DNA of 24,296 bases from Campylobacterales bacterium (GTDB taxonomy: Bacteria > Campylobacterota > Campylobacteria > Campylobacterales > JALSKU01), in the NCBI GenBank assembly GCA_027023175.1, contig JALVWW010000322.1:1-24296 (forward strand). The letters run 5' to 3'. The notes under the pieces are model-generated. The model saw only the letters and a list, made by a program, of their open reading frames with translations, had not been told where the DNA came from and ran no database searches. A program made the position numbers and the translations under genes. Shown piece after piece: positions 1 through 7,354 of the stretch (position 1 is its first letter; every line of letters begins with the position of its first letter).

Positions 1-1239
1 CTGGTTTTATTTGGTTATGATGCAACTATTGACATAGTGAAAAAGGGTGACAGACTACCCAAGATAATAGTTCAGGATGCAACTTCCGAACAATTTGAAG
101 ATAAATTTTTAGAAAAAAAGATGTTTAAGCTTTTGGTTGGTGATTTGAAAATATCAGCCAATTTTACAGTAAATGACAAGTATGTAAAAACTTCATATGA
201 AGGTGACTTTAAGGAAAATTTTCAAAGTGATGTTATGCCTGATTTGATAGCAAGATACAAACTTGAAAACCAGGATAATTTTTTAATAGGCTATATGAAA
301 CTTATCAATGCAAAAAACGGCTCGGTTGTTGTACAAAATATCTATAAAATTTCAAACAAAAAGAGATATCCATTCTTGGCGCATAAAATGGTGATAGATA
401 TCAATAATAAATTGGGTCTGCCTTCAATTGAATGGATGCAGAGATTTGTAGTTTTTGCAAAATATACCGGTAAAAAAGAGAGTGATATTGTTGTTTCAGA
501 CTATACGCTTAGTTATCAAAAGACTATAGTAACAGGTGGACTTAATATATTTCCAAAATGGGCAAACAAAAAACAAAGTGCATTTTACTACTCTTCTTAC
601 AATGGTAGAATTCCTACTCTGTATAAAGTTGATTTGATAAAAGGAAAAAGGTATAAAATTATTTCCGGCAAAGGAATGTTGGTTTGTTCTGATGTCAGTA
701 AAGACGGAAACAAGCTTATTTTGACAATGGCACCAAATGACCAGCCGGATATCTATATATATGATTTAAAAACAAAGAAGAAAGAGAGGATTACCAAATT
801 TAGAGGTATAGATGTAAGTGGCAATTTTATAGACAATGAAACCAGGGTGGCATTTGTTTCAGACAGACTTGGATATCCAAATATTTTTGCCAAGAGATTA
901 AATATAAATGCCCCAGTTGAGCAATTGGTTTATCAAGGAAGGAACAATAACTCATTTAGTGCATATGAGAATTATATTGTCTTTTCCAGAAGAGAGGGTG
1001 ACAGTGAATTTGGTAAAAATAGTTTCAATCTTTATCTTATATCAACAAAAACAGAGTATATAAGACAATTAACAGCAACAGGAAAAAATTATTTTCCGAG
1101 ATTTGCCAACAAAGGTGAAACTATAATGTTTATCAAAAACTATAAAAGACAGTCTGCCCTTGGGCTTGTGAGACTTTATTCGAATAAAAGTTTTTTATTT
1201 CCTTTGAAAGTTGGAAGAATTCAGTCTCTTGATTGGTAA
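1..1239 (+). CDS. tolB: Tol-Pal system protein TolB (5' end missing)
   Basis: Periplasmic beta-propeller of the Tol-Pal envelope complex, which binds Pal and helps couple the outer membrane to the cell-division machinery. The reading frame is open from base 1. The residues before the first possible start (GTG at 37) read LVLFGYDATIDIVKKGD, which looks like the end of a signal peptide followed by the mature TolB N terminus, so the gene begins just outside the window and GTG 37 is not the start. The C-terminal two thirds hold WD-like blade repeats such as SKDGNKLILTMAPNDQPDIY and VAFVSDRLGYPNIFAK, typical of TolB. The immediate downstream partners pal and cpoB confirm the assignment. About 412 residues are visible, the usual size for the family minus its signal peptide. 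Confidence 0.95.
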   Translation: MVLFGYDATIDIVKKGDRLPKIIVQDATSEQFEDKFLEKKMFKLLVGDLKISANFTVNDKYVKTSYEGDFKENFQSDVMPDLIARYKLENQDNFLIGYMKLINAKNGSVVVQNIYKISNKKRYPFLAHKMVIDINNKLGLPSIEWMQRFVVFAKYTGKKESDIVVSDYTLSYQKTIVTGGLNIFPKWANKKQSAFYYSSYNGRIPTLYKVDLIKGKRYKIISGKGMLVCSDVSKDGNKLILTMAPNDQPDIYIYDLKTKKKERITKFRGIDVSGNFIDNETRVAFVSDRLGYPNIFAKRLNINAPVEQLVYQGRNNNSFSAYENYIVFSRREGDSEFGKNSFNLYLISTKTEYIRQLTATGKNYFPRFANKGETIMFIKNYKRQSALGLVRLYSNKSFLFPLKVGRIQSLDW

Positions 1240-1254
1240 AATTTAAGAAAAATA

Positions 1255-1263
1255 TGATAAAAT
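1255..1263 (+). promoter_or_regulatory. Candidate extended -10 promoter for pal
   Basis: In the 53-base gap between tolB and pal the sequence TGATAAAAT is an extended -10 element (TGNTAAAAT), with an AT-rich tract upstream. It would start transcription near 1270, giving pal a short leader containing AAAGGA. A matching TATGATAAAAT is found upstream of the lipoprotein gene on the minus strand near 8439-8448. This is motif evidence only. Confidence 0.45.
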
Positions 1264-1292
1264 AGTAAAAATTTTTTAAAAAAGGATAGAGT

Positions 1293-1871
1293 GTGAAAAA
1301 ATTAGTTCTTATCAGTATGGGTGCTGCTCTTTTGTTGTTTACAGGATGTAGTAAAAAAACTCCGGAAGTCGATATGACAAAAAAAAGCGAAATGAGTTCT
1401 GCTCAAAATGCAAAATCAGCTGATACAAAAGTTGCCAGTATGAGCAATTCGATGGATACAAACGGTGAGCAGACTGTAAATAATATGAACAGCAACGGAA
1501 ACGATGTAAATTATAAAATAGCTCAGCTTGAGCAAAAAACAAAAATTATTCATTTTGATTTTGATAAATACAATATAAGGGAAGATCAAAAACCTTTGGT
1601 TGAAGAGGATGCAAAGATAGTAAACTCTGATGATGCAAAAGATTTTTCTGTTAAACTCGAAGGTAATACTGACGAGTGGGGTACGGATGAGTATAATTAT
1701 GCTTTGGGCCTTAGAAGAGCAAAAAGTGTAAAATCAGCTCTTGTTACACTTGGCGTTGATGCAAACAGACTTATGATCATCAGCTACGGAGAGAGCAATC
1801 CTGTGTGTACAGAGCATAATAAAGCCTGCTGGGCAAAAAACAGAAGAGTAGAATTTAAATTTTTACCATAA
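1293..1871 (+). CDS. pal: Peptidoglycan-associated lipoprotein Pal
   Basis: Outer-membrane lipoprotein that anchors the outer membrane to peptidoglycan and binds TolB. The GTG start at 1293 follows AAAGGATAG. It gives a lipoprotein signal peptide with lipobox LFTGC (lipidated Cys19). Residues 20-75 form a low-complexity linker rich in Ser, Asn, Met and Lys. Residues about 84-192 are an OmpA-like peptidoglycan-binding domain beginning IHFDFDKYNI, with the conserved LEGNTDEWGTDEYNYALGLR and NRRVEFKF segments. The 192-residue length is normal. It lies between tolB and cpoB in the standard order. Confidence 0.96.
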   Translation: MKKLVLISMGAALLLFTGCSKKTPEVDMTKKSEMSSAQNAKSADTKVASMSNSMDTNGEQTVNNMNSNGNDVNYKIAQLEQKTKIIHFDFDKYNIREDQKPLVEEDAKIVNSDDAKDFSVKLEGNTDEWGTDEYNYALGLRRAKSVKSALVTLGVDANRLMIISYGESNPVCTEHNKACWAKNRRVEFKFLP

Positions 1872-1885
1872 TTTAGCTCAAATTT

Positions 1886-2776
1886 ATGCAAAAACAATTT
1901 ATACTACTGCTAATTGCTACCAGTATATTTGCGTCTGAGCCGTCGGCATTTGATGCCGGCAATTTGGACGCTCTCAACCCCTATGGACTCACAAGTAGTG
2001 AAAAAGTAATCCTCAAAAATAAAAAAGAGGTAAAAACTCTTTCTACCAATATCAGTTTTGTAAAAAATGAACTAAATGATATGCAGGAGAAGATTGACGG
2101 CATAAAAAGTGTCGTCGAGGCTCAAAACAGCAGAATCTACAAAATAGAGCAAACTATATCAAAACTGAAACAAAATAGAGCAGACAATTCTAAGAAAATA
2201 GATGAATTGCAAAGTGATTTGAATGCTACAAAAGAGTTACAGCTACAAAACAATCAAAAAGTAAAACTTGTACTATCAGAACTTAGCTCATTGATAGACT
2301 CTATAAACTCTTCTTATGTCTCAAAAGATATTTTCAACCAAAAGATAGAGGAATTACAAAACAGTTTTGATAATAAAATTGCACAATTGGAAAAAAAATT
2401 AGCTACAAAATCAATACTTTCAAAAAAAGGAAGTGTGATTTTTGCAGAGGCAAAAAGAAATTATGAGCGAAAAAGCTATAAAAAAGCTGCCGAACTTTTT
2501 AAAGTAAGCATAAAAAAAAGATATCTTCCTGCTACAAGTAATTTTTATCTTGGTGAAATTAATTATAGGACAAAACAGTATGCAAAGGCTATAGAATACT
2601 ACAAAAGAAGTATATCTCTTTATGACAAGGCAACTTTCACCCCAACCCTGCTTTATCATACATATCTCTCTTTCAAGAAACTTGGTGATAAAAAAAATGC
2701 CAAGAAATTCAAAGATATACTTATCGCAAAATATCCTAAGAGCAAAGTCGCAAAATTAGCTAAAAAACAAAATTAA
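1886..2776 (+). CDS. cpoB: CpoB/YbgF-type periplasmic coiled-coil TPR protein
   Basis: Last gene of the Tol-Pal run, 14 bases after pal. In proteobacteria CpoB coordinates Tol function with peptidoglycan synthesis at the septum. A signal peptide (MQKQFILLLIATSIFA, cleavage after FA) is followed by a short extended region containing NLDALNPYGLT. Next comes a long heptad-rich, Lys/Glu/Gln-rich coiled coil over residues about 45-175. The C-terminal part (about 180-290) holds TPR repeats, for example AKRNYERKSYKKAAELFKVS and YRTKQYAKAIEYYKRSI. The coiled coil is longer than in the E. coli protein. The assignment rests on domain order and position. It could equally be called Tol-Pal system protein YbgF. 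Confidence 0.88.
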   Translation: MQKQFILLLIATSIFASEPSAFDAGNLDALNPYGLTSSEKVILKNKKEVKTLSTNISFVKNELNDMQEKIDGIKSVVEAQNSRIYKIEQTISKLKQNRADNSKKIDELQSDLNATKELQLQNNQKVKLVLSELSSLIDSINSSYVSKDIFNQKIEELQNSFDNKIAQLEKKLATKSILSKKGSVIFAEAKRNYERKSYKKAAELFKVSIKKRYLPATSNFYLGEINYRTKQYAKAIEYYKRSISLYDKATFTPTLLYHTYLSFKKLGDKKNAKKFKDILIAKYPKSKVAKLAKKQN

Positions 2777-2799
2777 TCTACAATAAATATAATTTTAGT

Positions 2800-2805
2800 T
2801 AAAAT
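2800..2805 (+). promoter_or_regulatory. Candidate -10 element for the SlyD-type isomerase gene
   Basis: The 57-base gap after cpoB contains TTTTAGTTAAAAT, whose TAAAAT would serve as a -10 with a TSS near 2812. The same AGTAAAAT-like word precedes ctpA (12645-12652) and rpmH (20630-20637). A TATAAT at 2788-2793 is an alternative. No convincing -35 was seen. Confidence 0.35.
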
Positions 2806-2833
2806 CTAACTCAATTTTAATTTAGGAGAAAAT

Positions 2834-3343
2834 ATGTCAACAGATGACAATAAAGTAGTATCATTTGAGTATGAACTCAAAGATGCTTCTACAGGCGAAG
2901 TTTTAGATAGTAATGTTGGAAAAGAACCATTGGAATTTGTAAGCGGTAAAGGTCAAATAATTCCCGGACTTGAGAGCAAACTTACACAAATGTCTGCAGG
3001 TGACAAGGCAGAAGTAAATGTACCTGCAAGTGAAGGATATGGTGAGGTTAATCCGGAAGCTGTACAAACTCTTCCAAAAGAGCAGTTTGCGGGTATCGAC
3101 TTACAGGAAGGTATGGTTCTTTATGGACAAGGTGAAAATGGTGAGACAGTTCAGGTTACTGTTAAAAGTTTTGATGATAACAATGTTGTAGTTGATTTCA
3201 ATCACCCACTAGCGGGTAAAGATTTGATATTTAATGTTTCAGTTTTAGGTGTCAGAGATGCAACGGATAGTGAAAAAGCCAGCGGCGTAGTAGGCGGTGG
3301 TGAAGAATCATGCGGTTGCGGTACAGGTTGTGGATGTAATTAA
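2834..3343 (+). CDS. slyD: FKBP-type peptidyl-prolyl isomerase, SlyD-like
   Basis: Cytoplasmic prolyl isomerase/chaperone of the SlyD class. The ATG follows TTAGGAGAAAAT, a strong ribosome-binding site. Residues 1-70 and 125-150 form the FKBP fold (VSFEYELKDASTGEVLDSN, GKGQIIPGLESKLTQMSAGD). The middle (about 70-125) is the insert-in-flap chaperone domain containing YGEVNPEAVQTLPKEQF. The C-terminal tail, ESCGCGTGCGCN, packs four closely spaced cysteines and resembles the metal-binding tails of SlyD proteins, which bind nickel in enterobacteria. In Campylobacterota that have urease or hydrogenase, a nickel role is plausible, but nothing in this window shows it. The 169-residue length fits. 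The next gene starts inside its end. Confidence 0.92.
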   Translation: MSTDDNKVVSFEYELKDASTGEVLDSNVGKEPLEFVSGKGQIIPGLESKLTQMSAGDKAEVNVPASEGYGEVNPEAVQTLPKEQFAGIDLQEGMVLYGQGENGETVQVTVKSFDDNNVVVDFNHPLAGKDLIFNVSVLGVRDATDSEKASGVVGGGEESCGCGTGCGCN

Positions 3344-4079
3344 TTTTATAGCTTACAGCAGAGCCTCGAAAGAGGCTCTAAAGTCTGCCAATTTGTTAAA
3401 AAGTCTAGATATCAATGCTCTTATTACAGGAGAGGAGGGTGTCGGCAAAGCTACATTGGCAAAATATATTATAAATGCCCCTGTTGTTGATGGAAGTGAA
3501 AACATCGATGCAATTTTAAACCTCATTTCAGAGCATAAAAAACTAATTGTTTCAAATTTTGATAAAATAACACATATTGAAATGCTTTTTGAGGCACTCC
3601 AAAAAAATAAAACAAGAATAATAGCTACATCTTCTAAAGATATTTTTCATAAAATTAGTGATAAATTTTTTAGCCTAAGTATAAACATACCTCCTCTTCG
3701 AGAAAGAATTGAAGATATTTATCCTTTGGCTAAAAAATTTCTAGAAGATGCAAAGAGAGATTTCGGTCTTGACGATATTGATATAAATATCAAAAAAAAC
3801 AGACTCGATATAAACAGAAACTGCTACTCTTTGAAACTAACTGTTTACAAACTTGTTATAGAAGAGTTAATGAAAGAAGAGGATATTATTCAAATTCTCC
3901 AAGAGTTTTTTCTTGAGCGACTTGGAAGCAACAATGACTACAGGAACAATCTTTATATATATGAAATTCCTCTTATAAAAGCCGGTTTTTTAAAGTTTAA
4001 ATCCCAACTTAAAATAGCAGATAAATTCGGCATCAACAGAAATACACTCAGAAAAAAAATAAATGAATATAAATTATAA
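3330..4079 (+). CDS. Degenerate AAA+ (sigma-54-activator-like) protein with Fis-type HTH
   Basis: Start chosen at GTG 3330, overlapping the slyD end by 14 bases. A GTG at 3297 is possible, but its extra residues are only a frame-shifted reading of the slyD tail. The protein is about 249 residues. Residues 34-41 read GEEGVGKA, a Walker A motif with Ala where Ser/Thr is expected. The Walker B region reads LIVSNFDKI, with Lys where the catalytic Glu should be. Then RIIATSSKD and IPPLRERIEDIYPLAKKFL match the late part of sigma-54 activator AAA+ domains. The segment that would carry the GAFTGA loop is absent, and the FREDLYYRL arginine-finger region is replaced by FHKISDKFFSL. The C terminus ends FGINRNTLRKKINEYKL, a clear Fis-type helix-turn-helix. 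It is probably a DNA-binding protein derived from a bacterial enhancer-binding protein that cannot activate sigma-54 itself. Its target is unknown. Confidence 0.8.
   Translation: MDVINFIAYSRASKEALKSANLLKSLDINALITGEEGVGKATLAKYIINAPVVDGSENIDAILNLISEHKKLIVSNFDKITHIEMLFEALQKNKTRIIATSSKDIFHKISDKFFSLSINIPPLRERIEDIYPLAKKFLEDAKRDFGLDDIDINIKKNRLDINRNCYSLKLTVYKLVIEELMKEEDIIQILQEFFLERLGSNNDYRNNLYIYEIPLIKAGFLKFKSQLKIADKFGINRNTLRKKINEYKL
3360..3379 (+). other. 8-bp GNRA-loop hairpin at the slyD/regulator junction
   Basis: AGAGCCTC-GAAA-GAGGCTCT is a perfect 8-bp stem closed by a GAAA (GNRA) tetraloop. It begins 17 bases after the slyD stop, inside the first codons of the following gene (the RASKEALKS region). 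No T run follows, so it is not a standard intrinsic terminator. It could be a transcript-stability or coupling element, or chance within coding sequence. Confidence 0.4.
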
Positions 4080-4094
4080 ATTGTAGGAGAAACA

Positions 4095-5027
4095 ATGCAA
4101 AATACTAAAAAAATAGCTTTTTTATTTCCGGGGCAGGGTAGCCAGTCTATCGGCATGGGAAAGAGTTTTTATGAAGATAGCCAAATAGCAAAAGAGATGA
4201 TACAAAATGCCAGTGACAGGATTGGAGTTGATTTTAAAGCTCTTCTTTTTGAAGAAAATGAAAACCTGGAAAAAACAGAATTTACCCAGCCTGCCATCCT
4301 TCTTGTAAGTTCTATAGCGCATAAACTTTTTGAGGATGAAATGATGATAAGGTCGTCATTTGCATTGGGTCATTCTCTTGGAGAATTTTCTGCACTTGTT
4401 AGTGTTGGTGCACTTGACTATCTCGATGGTGTGGAGTTGGTTCACCAAAGAGGAAAACTTATGGCAGAAAACTGCAAAAATTTTGAAGCCGGTATGATGG
4501 CACTCATTGGACTTGATGATAAAAAAACCGAAGAAATTTGTGAAGCAGCCAGGGGAAACGGTAAGCAGGTATGGCCTGCGAACTATAATGCAGATGGACA
4601 AATTGTAATAGCGGGTGTAAAAAGTGATTTGGCATCCTTGGAGAGTGTTTTTAAGAGTGCAGGAGCAAAAAGAGCTATTTTGCTCAATATGTCAGTAGCA
4701 AGCCACTGTCCGCTTTTGAGTGAAGCCTCCGATGCTCTAAAACCATACCTGGAAAAATTTTTAAAAGATGAATTTATATCCCCGGTTATTTCAAATGTAA
4801 CATCAGAGGCTTATGAGTGTAAAAAAGATGCTGTCAATTTACTTTCAAAGCAACTTGTTATGCCGGTACTTTATAAACAGTCCATTCAAAAGATTGATAA
4901 TGATATAGATATGTTTATTGAATTTGGAGGAAATGTTCTTAAGGGTATCAATAGAAGGGTTACTAAAAAACCTACATACTGTATAACTGACATGCAAACT
5001 CTGTCAAATGTTTGTCAAGAGTTGTAG
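4095..5027 (+). CDS. fabD: Malonyl-CoA:ACP transacylase FabD
   Basis: Transfers malonyl from CoA to acyl carrier protein to feed type II fatty-acid synthesis in the cytoplasm. The ATG follows TGTAGGAGAAAC. The family signatures are in order: FPGQGSQSIGMG at residues 11-22, the nucleophile elbow GHSLGEFSA with Ser94, Arg119 in VHQRGKLM, and the catalytic His204 in SVASHCPLL. The 310-residue length is normal. It is not next to other fab genes here. It sits 15 bases after the HTH protein, which may be co-transcribed with it, and 19 bases before a carbon-nitrogen hydrolase. Confidence 0.97.
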   Translation: MQNTKKIAFLFPGQGSQSIGMGKSFYEDSQIAKEMIQNASDRIGVDFKALLFEENENLEKTEFTQPAILLVSSIAHKLFEDEMMIRSSFALGHSLGEFSALVSVGALDYLDGVELVHQRGKLMAENCKNFEAGMMALIGLDDKKTEEICEAARGNGKQVWPANYNADGQIVIAGVKSDLASLESVFKSAGAKRAILLNMSVASHCPLLSEASDALKPYLEKFLKDEFISPVISNVTSEAYECKKDAVNLLSKQLVMPVLYKQSIQKIDNDIDMFIEFGGNVLKGINRRVTKKPTYCITDMQTLSNVCQEL

Positions 5028-5046
5028 CTAATATTGGAGTAGAGTT

Positions 5047-5814
5047 ATGAAAATATCATTGGCGCAAATCAAGCCAAAACTATCCAAAGATAATATACAA
5101 AAACATATCCGGTATATTGATAGAGCTATTCGGGACAATGCCAATATCGTAATCTTTCCCGAGCTCTCTTTAAACGGTTATATGCTTATGGACTTGGTTT
5201 ATGAGGATGCCTATGATGTAAAAGAGTTACAAATTTTTGAAGAGTTAAGCTTACAAATTGATATCATAGTGGGCACAGCCTTGAGAGTCGGTCATAAGAT
5301 TTACAACAGTGCCGTTTATTTTTCCAAAGGAAAAGTTATCAATGTCTACCATAAAAATTCTCTTCCAAATTACGGTATGTTCCAGGAAGCGAGATTTTTC
5401 TTTGCAGGAGACAGCTTGGAGCTTTTTGAAACAAGATTTGGCAGTGCGGTTACAGTTATTTGTGAGGATTTGTGGAATTCAAAAATAATAGATAAAATAG
5501 TTTCGCTTAAGCCGGATATGATATATGTACTTTCTGCTTCTCCCTCAAGAGGTTTTGGCGAAGAAGGTCTTGAGATAGAGCAAAGATGGCAAAGTATTCT
5601 CTCAACTACGTCGAGTCTGAGCGGTACTTATACTGTCTTTGTAAATCGTGTCGGATATGAGGATGGGCTTGGTTTTTGGGGCGGAAGCAGGGTTGTAAAT
5701 CCCAAAGGAATTTTACAAACAAAAGCAAAACTGTTTGAAGAGGAGTTGCTTAGTGTAAAACTGGACAGACAACTCTCTTATACACAAAAATATCTACTTA
5801 GAATAAATAACTAA
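5047..5814 (+). CDS. Carbon-nitrogen hydrolase (nitrilase superfamily), NAD-synthetase glutaminase-like
   Basis: A stand-alone nitrilase-superfamily enzyme of 255 residues with an intact catalytic triad: Glu39 in FPELSLNGY, Lys103 in YHKNSLPNYG and Cys139 in VICEDLWNS. These motifs (PELSLxGY, LPNYGxFxExRFF, ICEDxW) are those of the glutaminase domain of glutamine-dependent NAD+ synthetases rather than of plain nitrilases. No synthetase domain follows. The C terminus ends soon after the domain with RVGYEDGLGFWGGSRVVNP. It could hydrolyse an amide such as glutamine, possibly supplying ammonia to a partner enzyme encoded elsewhere. The substrate cannot be read from the sequence. The ATG is preceded by TTGGAGTAGAGTT, and the gene lies 19 bases after fabD and 19 before mtnN. 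Confidence 0.85.
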   Translation: MKISLAQIKPKLSKDNIQKHIRYIDRAIRDNANIVIFPELSLNGYMLMDLVYEDAYDVKELQIFEELSLQIDIIVGTALRVGHKIYNSAVYFSKGKVINVYHKNSLPNYGMFQEARFFFAGDSLELFETRFGSAVTVICEDLWNSKIIDKIVSLKPDMIYVLSASPSRGFGEEGLEIEQRWQSILSTTSSLSGTYTVFVNRVGYEDGLGFWGGSRVVNPKGILQTKAKLFEEELLSVKLDRQLSYTQKYLLRINN

Positions 5815-5833
5815 AATCATCAGGAGAGATTAT

Positions 5834-6532
5834 ATGACAATAGGCATTATGGGTGCTATGGTTGAAGAGATTGAGCCCCTTTTAGAGTTTTTTAAAGAGT
5901 ATGAAGTTATAGAGTATGCAAAAAACAAATATTATAAAACAAACTATAAAGGGCATGATGTTATCATAGCTTACAGTAAGATAGGAAAGGTTTTTGCAGC
6001 ACTTACCGCAACGACCATGATAGAAAAATTCGGTATAGAAAAACTGCTTTTTAGCGGAGTTGCCGGTGCGATAGATGAGGATCTGCATATAGGAGATCTT
6101 ATCATTGCAACCAAGCTGTGTCAGCACGACTTGGATATTACAGCTTTTGGTCACCCTTACGGTTTTGTTCCTGAAGGTTCGGTTTATGTCGAGAGTGATT
6201 TTTTGTTGAATGAATTTGCCAAAGAGGTAGCAAAAGAAAAAAATATCAAATTAAAAGAGGGTATCATAGCTACGGGAGATCAATTTATTGCTGATGGCAA
6301 GAAAAAGGAGTGGATAAGAAAAACTTTTGGTGCAAATGCTCTTGAGATGGAAGGAGCCAGTGTTGCTGTGGTCGCCGATGCTTTGAAAGTTCCTTTTATG
6401 ATACTAAGATCCATCAGTGATGCAGCTGATATGGATGCGGGATTTGATTTTGATGAATTTTTAAAAAGCTCAGCCAAAAATAGTGCCGATTTCATTATTT
6501 CGTTATTGGATAAAGTTATTGAAAAAAGCTAA
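5834..6532 (+). CDS. mtnN: 5'-methylthioadenosine/S-adenosylhomocysteine nucleosidase
   Basis: Cleaves the glycosidic bond of MTA and SAH. In Campylobacterota that make menaquinone by the futalosine route, the same enzyme also cleaves 6-amino-6-deoxyfutalosine. The N terminus MTIGIMGAMVEEIEPLL carries the catalytic Glu12. LFSGVAGAI and IATGDQFI are substrate-pocket signatures, ALEMEGASVA (Glu173) binds the ribose, and RSISDAAD supplies the general acid Asp196. The 232-residue length is standard. The ATG follows CAGGAGAGATTAT. Its end overlaps the start of the TtcA-like gene, suggesting translational coupling. Confidence 0.96.
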   Translation: MTIGIMGAMVEEIEPLLEFFKEYEVIEYAKNKYYKTNYKGHDVIIAYSKIGKVFAALTATTMIEKFGIEKLLFSGVAGAIDEDLHIGDLIIATKLCQHDLDITAFGHPYGFVPEGSVYVESDFLLNEFAKEVAKEKNIKLKEGIIATGDQFIADGKKKEWIRKTFGANALEMEGASVAVVADALKVPFMILRSISDAADMDAGFDFDEFLKSSAKNSADFIISLLDKVIEKS

Positions 6533-7271
6533 TATCAGTAAAAAACTTTTACGAATTACCGGCAGAACCAATGCCAAATACTCTTTGATAGGTGAGGGAG
6601 ACAAAGTATTGCTTGGTCTTAGTGGAGGAAAAGACTCTTTGAGCTTGGCTCACATACTCACTCATGTCCAAAGAGTAGCTCCTTTTAAGTTTGAATTTAA
6701 AGCAGTTTGTGTAAGCTATGGTATGGGTGAAGACCTCTCAACTTTGCAAAACCACTGCCTGGAGTATGGCATACCTTTTGAAATATATGAGACTGAGACT
6801 TTCGAACTTGCAAAAGAAAAAATAAGGAAAAATTCATCATTTTGCAGTTTTTTCTCAAGAATGAGAAGAGGGGCTTTGTATAGTGCTGCACTTAAGGGAG
6901 GATATAACAAAGTTGCTTTAGGACACCATTTTGATGATGCTGCAGAGAGTTTTTTTATGAATTTTATGTATAATGGAGCCCTGAGAAGTTTGCCTCCAAA
7001 ATACAAAGCCTCAAACGGACTTGAAGTGATAAGACCCCTGATACTTGTTAGAGAAAGACAGCTTATAGACTGTGCCAGAGTCAATGATTTTCCTCTTATA
7101 GGTGATGAAGCTTGTCCTGCCTTTAGGTTTGATGTGAAGATGCCGCATGCTAGGGCTAACACAAAAAAAATGCTTAGAGAGATGGAAGAGAACAATCGTG
7201 AACTTTTTATATCTTTAAAAGCAGCGTTTGAACATATTCATAAGGATAGCTTTTTGGTTAGCGATTTGTAA
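6519..7271 (+). CDS. TtcA-family PP-loop ATPase (tRNA thiolation-like), altered Cys motif
   Basis: ATP-pyrophosphatase of the TtcA family, whose E. coli member inserts sulfur at C32 of tRNA using a [4Fe-4S] cluster. The start at TTG 6519, 14 bases inside the mtnN end, gives a natural N terminus (MKKANISKKLLRITGRTN). GTG 6483 would add 12 residues read out of frame from mtnN. The PP-loop SGGKDSL lies at residues 35-41, followed by CSFFSRMRRGALY, ALGHHFDDAAESFF and IRPLILVRERQL. E. coli TtcA has CxxC at the first motif; here it is CSFF, so one cysteine is lost. The later motif, DEACPAF, keeps one. Family membership is clear but the exact substrate is not. An array of 7-bp repeats starts at its stop codon. 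Confidence 0.85.
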   Translation: MKKANISKKLLRITGRTNAKYSLIGEGDKVLLGLSGGKDSLSLAHILTHVQRVAPFKFEFKAVCVSYGMGEDLSTLQNHCLEYGIPFEIYETETFELAKEKIRKNSSFCSFFSRMRRGALYSAALKGGYNKVALGHHFDDAAESFFMNFMYNGALRSLPPKYKASNGLEVIRPLILVRERQLIDCARVNDFPLIGDEACPAFRFDVKMPHARANTKKMLREMEENNRELFISLKAAFEHIHKDSFLVSDL

Positions 7272-7295
7272 CTCGTGATTAGTGATTAGTGATTG
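7268..7295 (+). repeat. Heptameric tandem repeat array A (GTGATTA type)
   Basis: Four 7-base units: GTAACTC, GTGATTA, GTGATTA, GTGATTG. The stop codon TAA (7269-7271) of the TtcA-like gene lies inside the first unit. TGA recurs every 7 bases (7276, 7283, 7290), so all three forward frames are stopped. The unit is the same as in array D at 18127-18223. Confidence 0.85.
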
Positions 7296-7354
7296 ACTTG
7301 GTTCACCATTTTTGCACAAATTTTTTATACTATATCCTTAAAAAAGGAGCCATT

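Noticed and set aside
6716..7195. 159-codon minus-strand ORF opposite the TtcA-like gene
   Set aside because: It lies wholly within a well-supported plus-strand gene with PP-loop motifs. It has no ribosome-binding site or recognisable domain and reads as a frame shadow.
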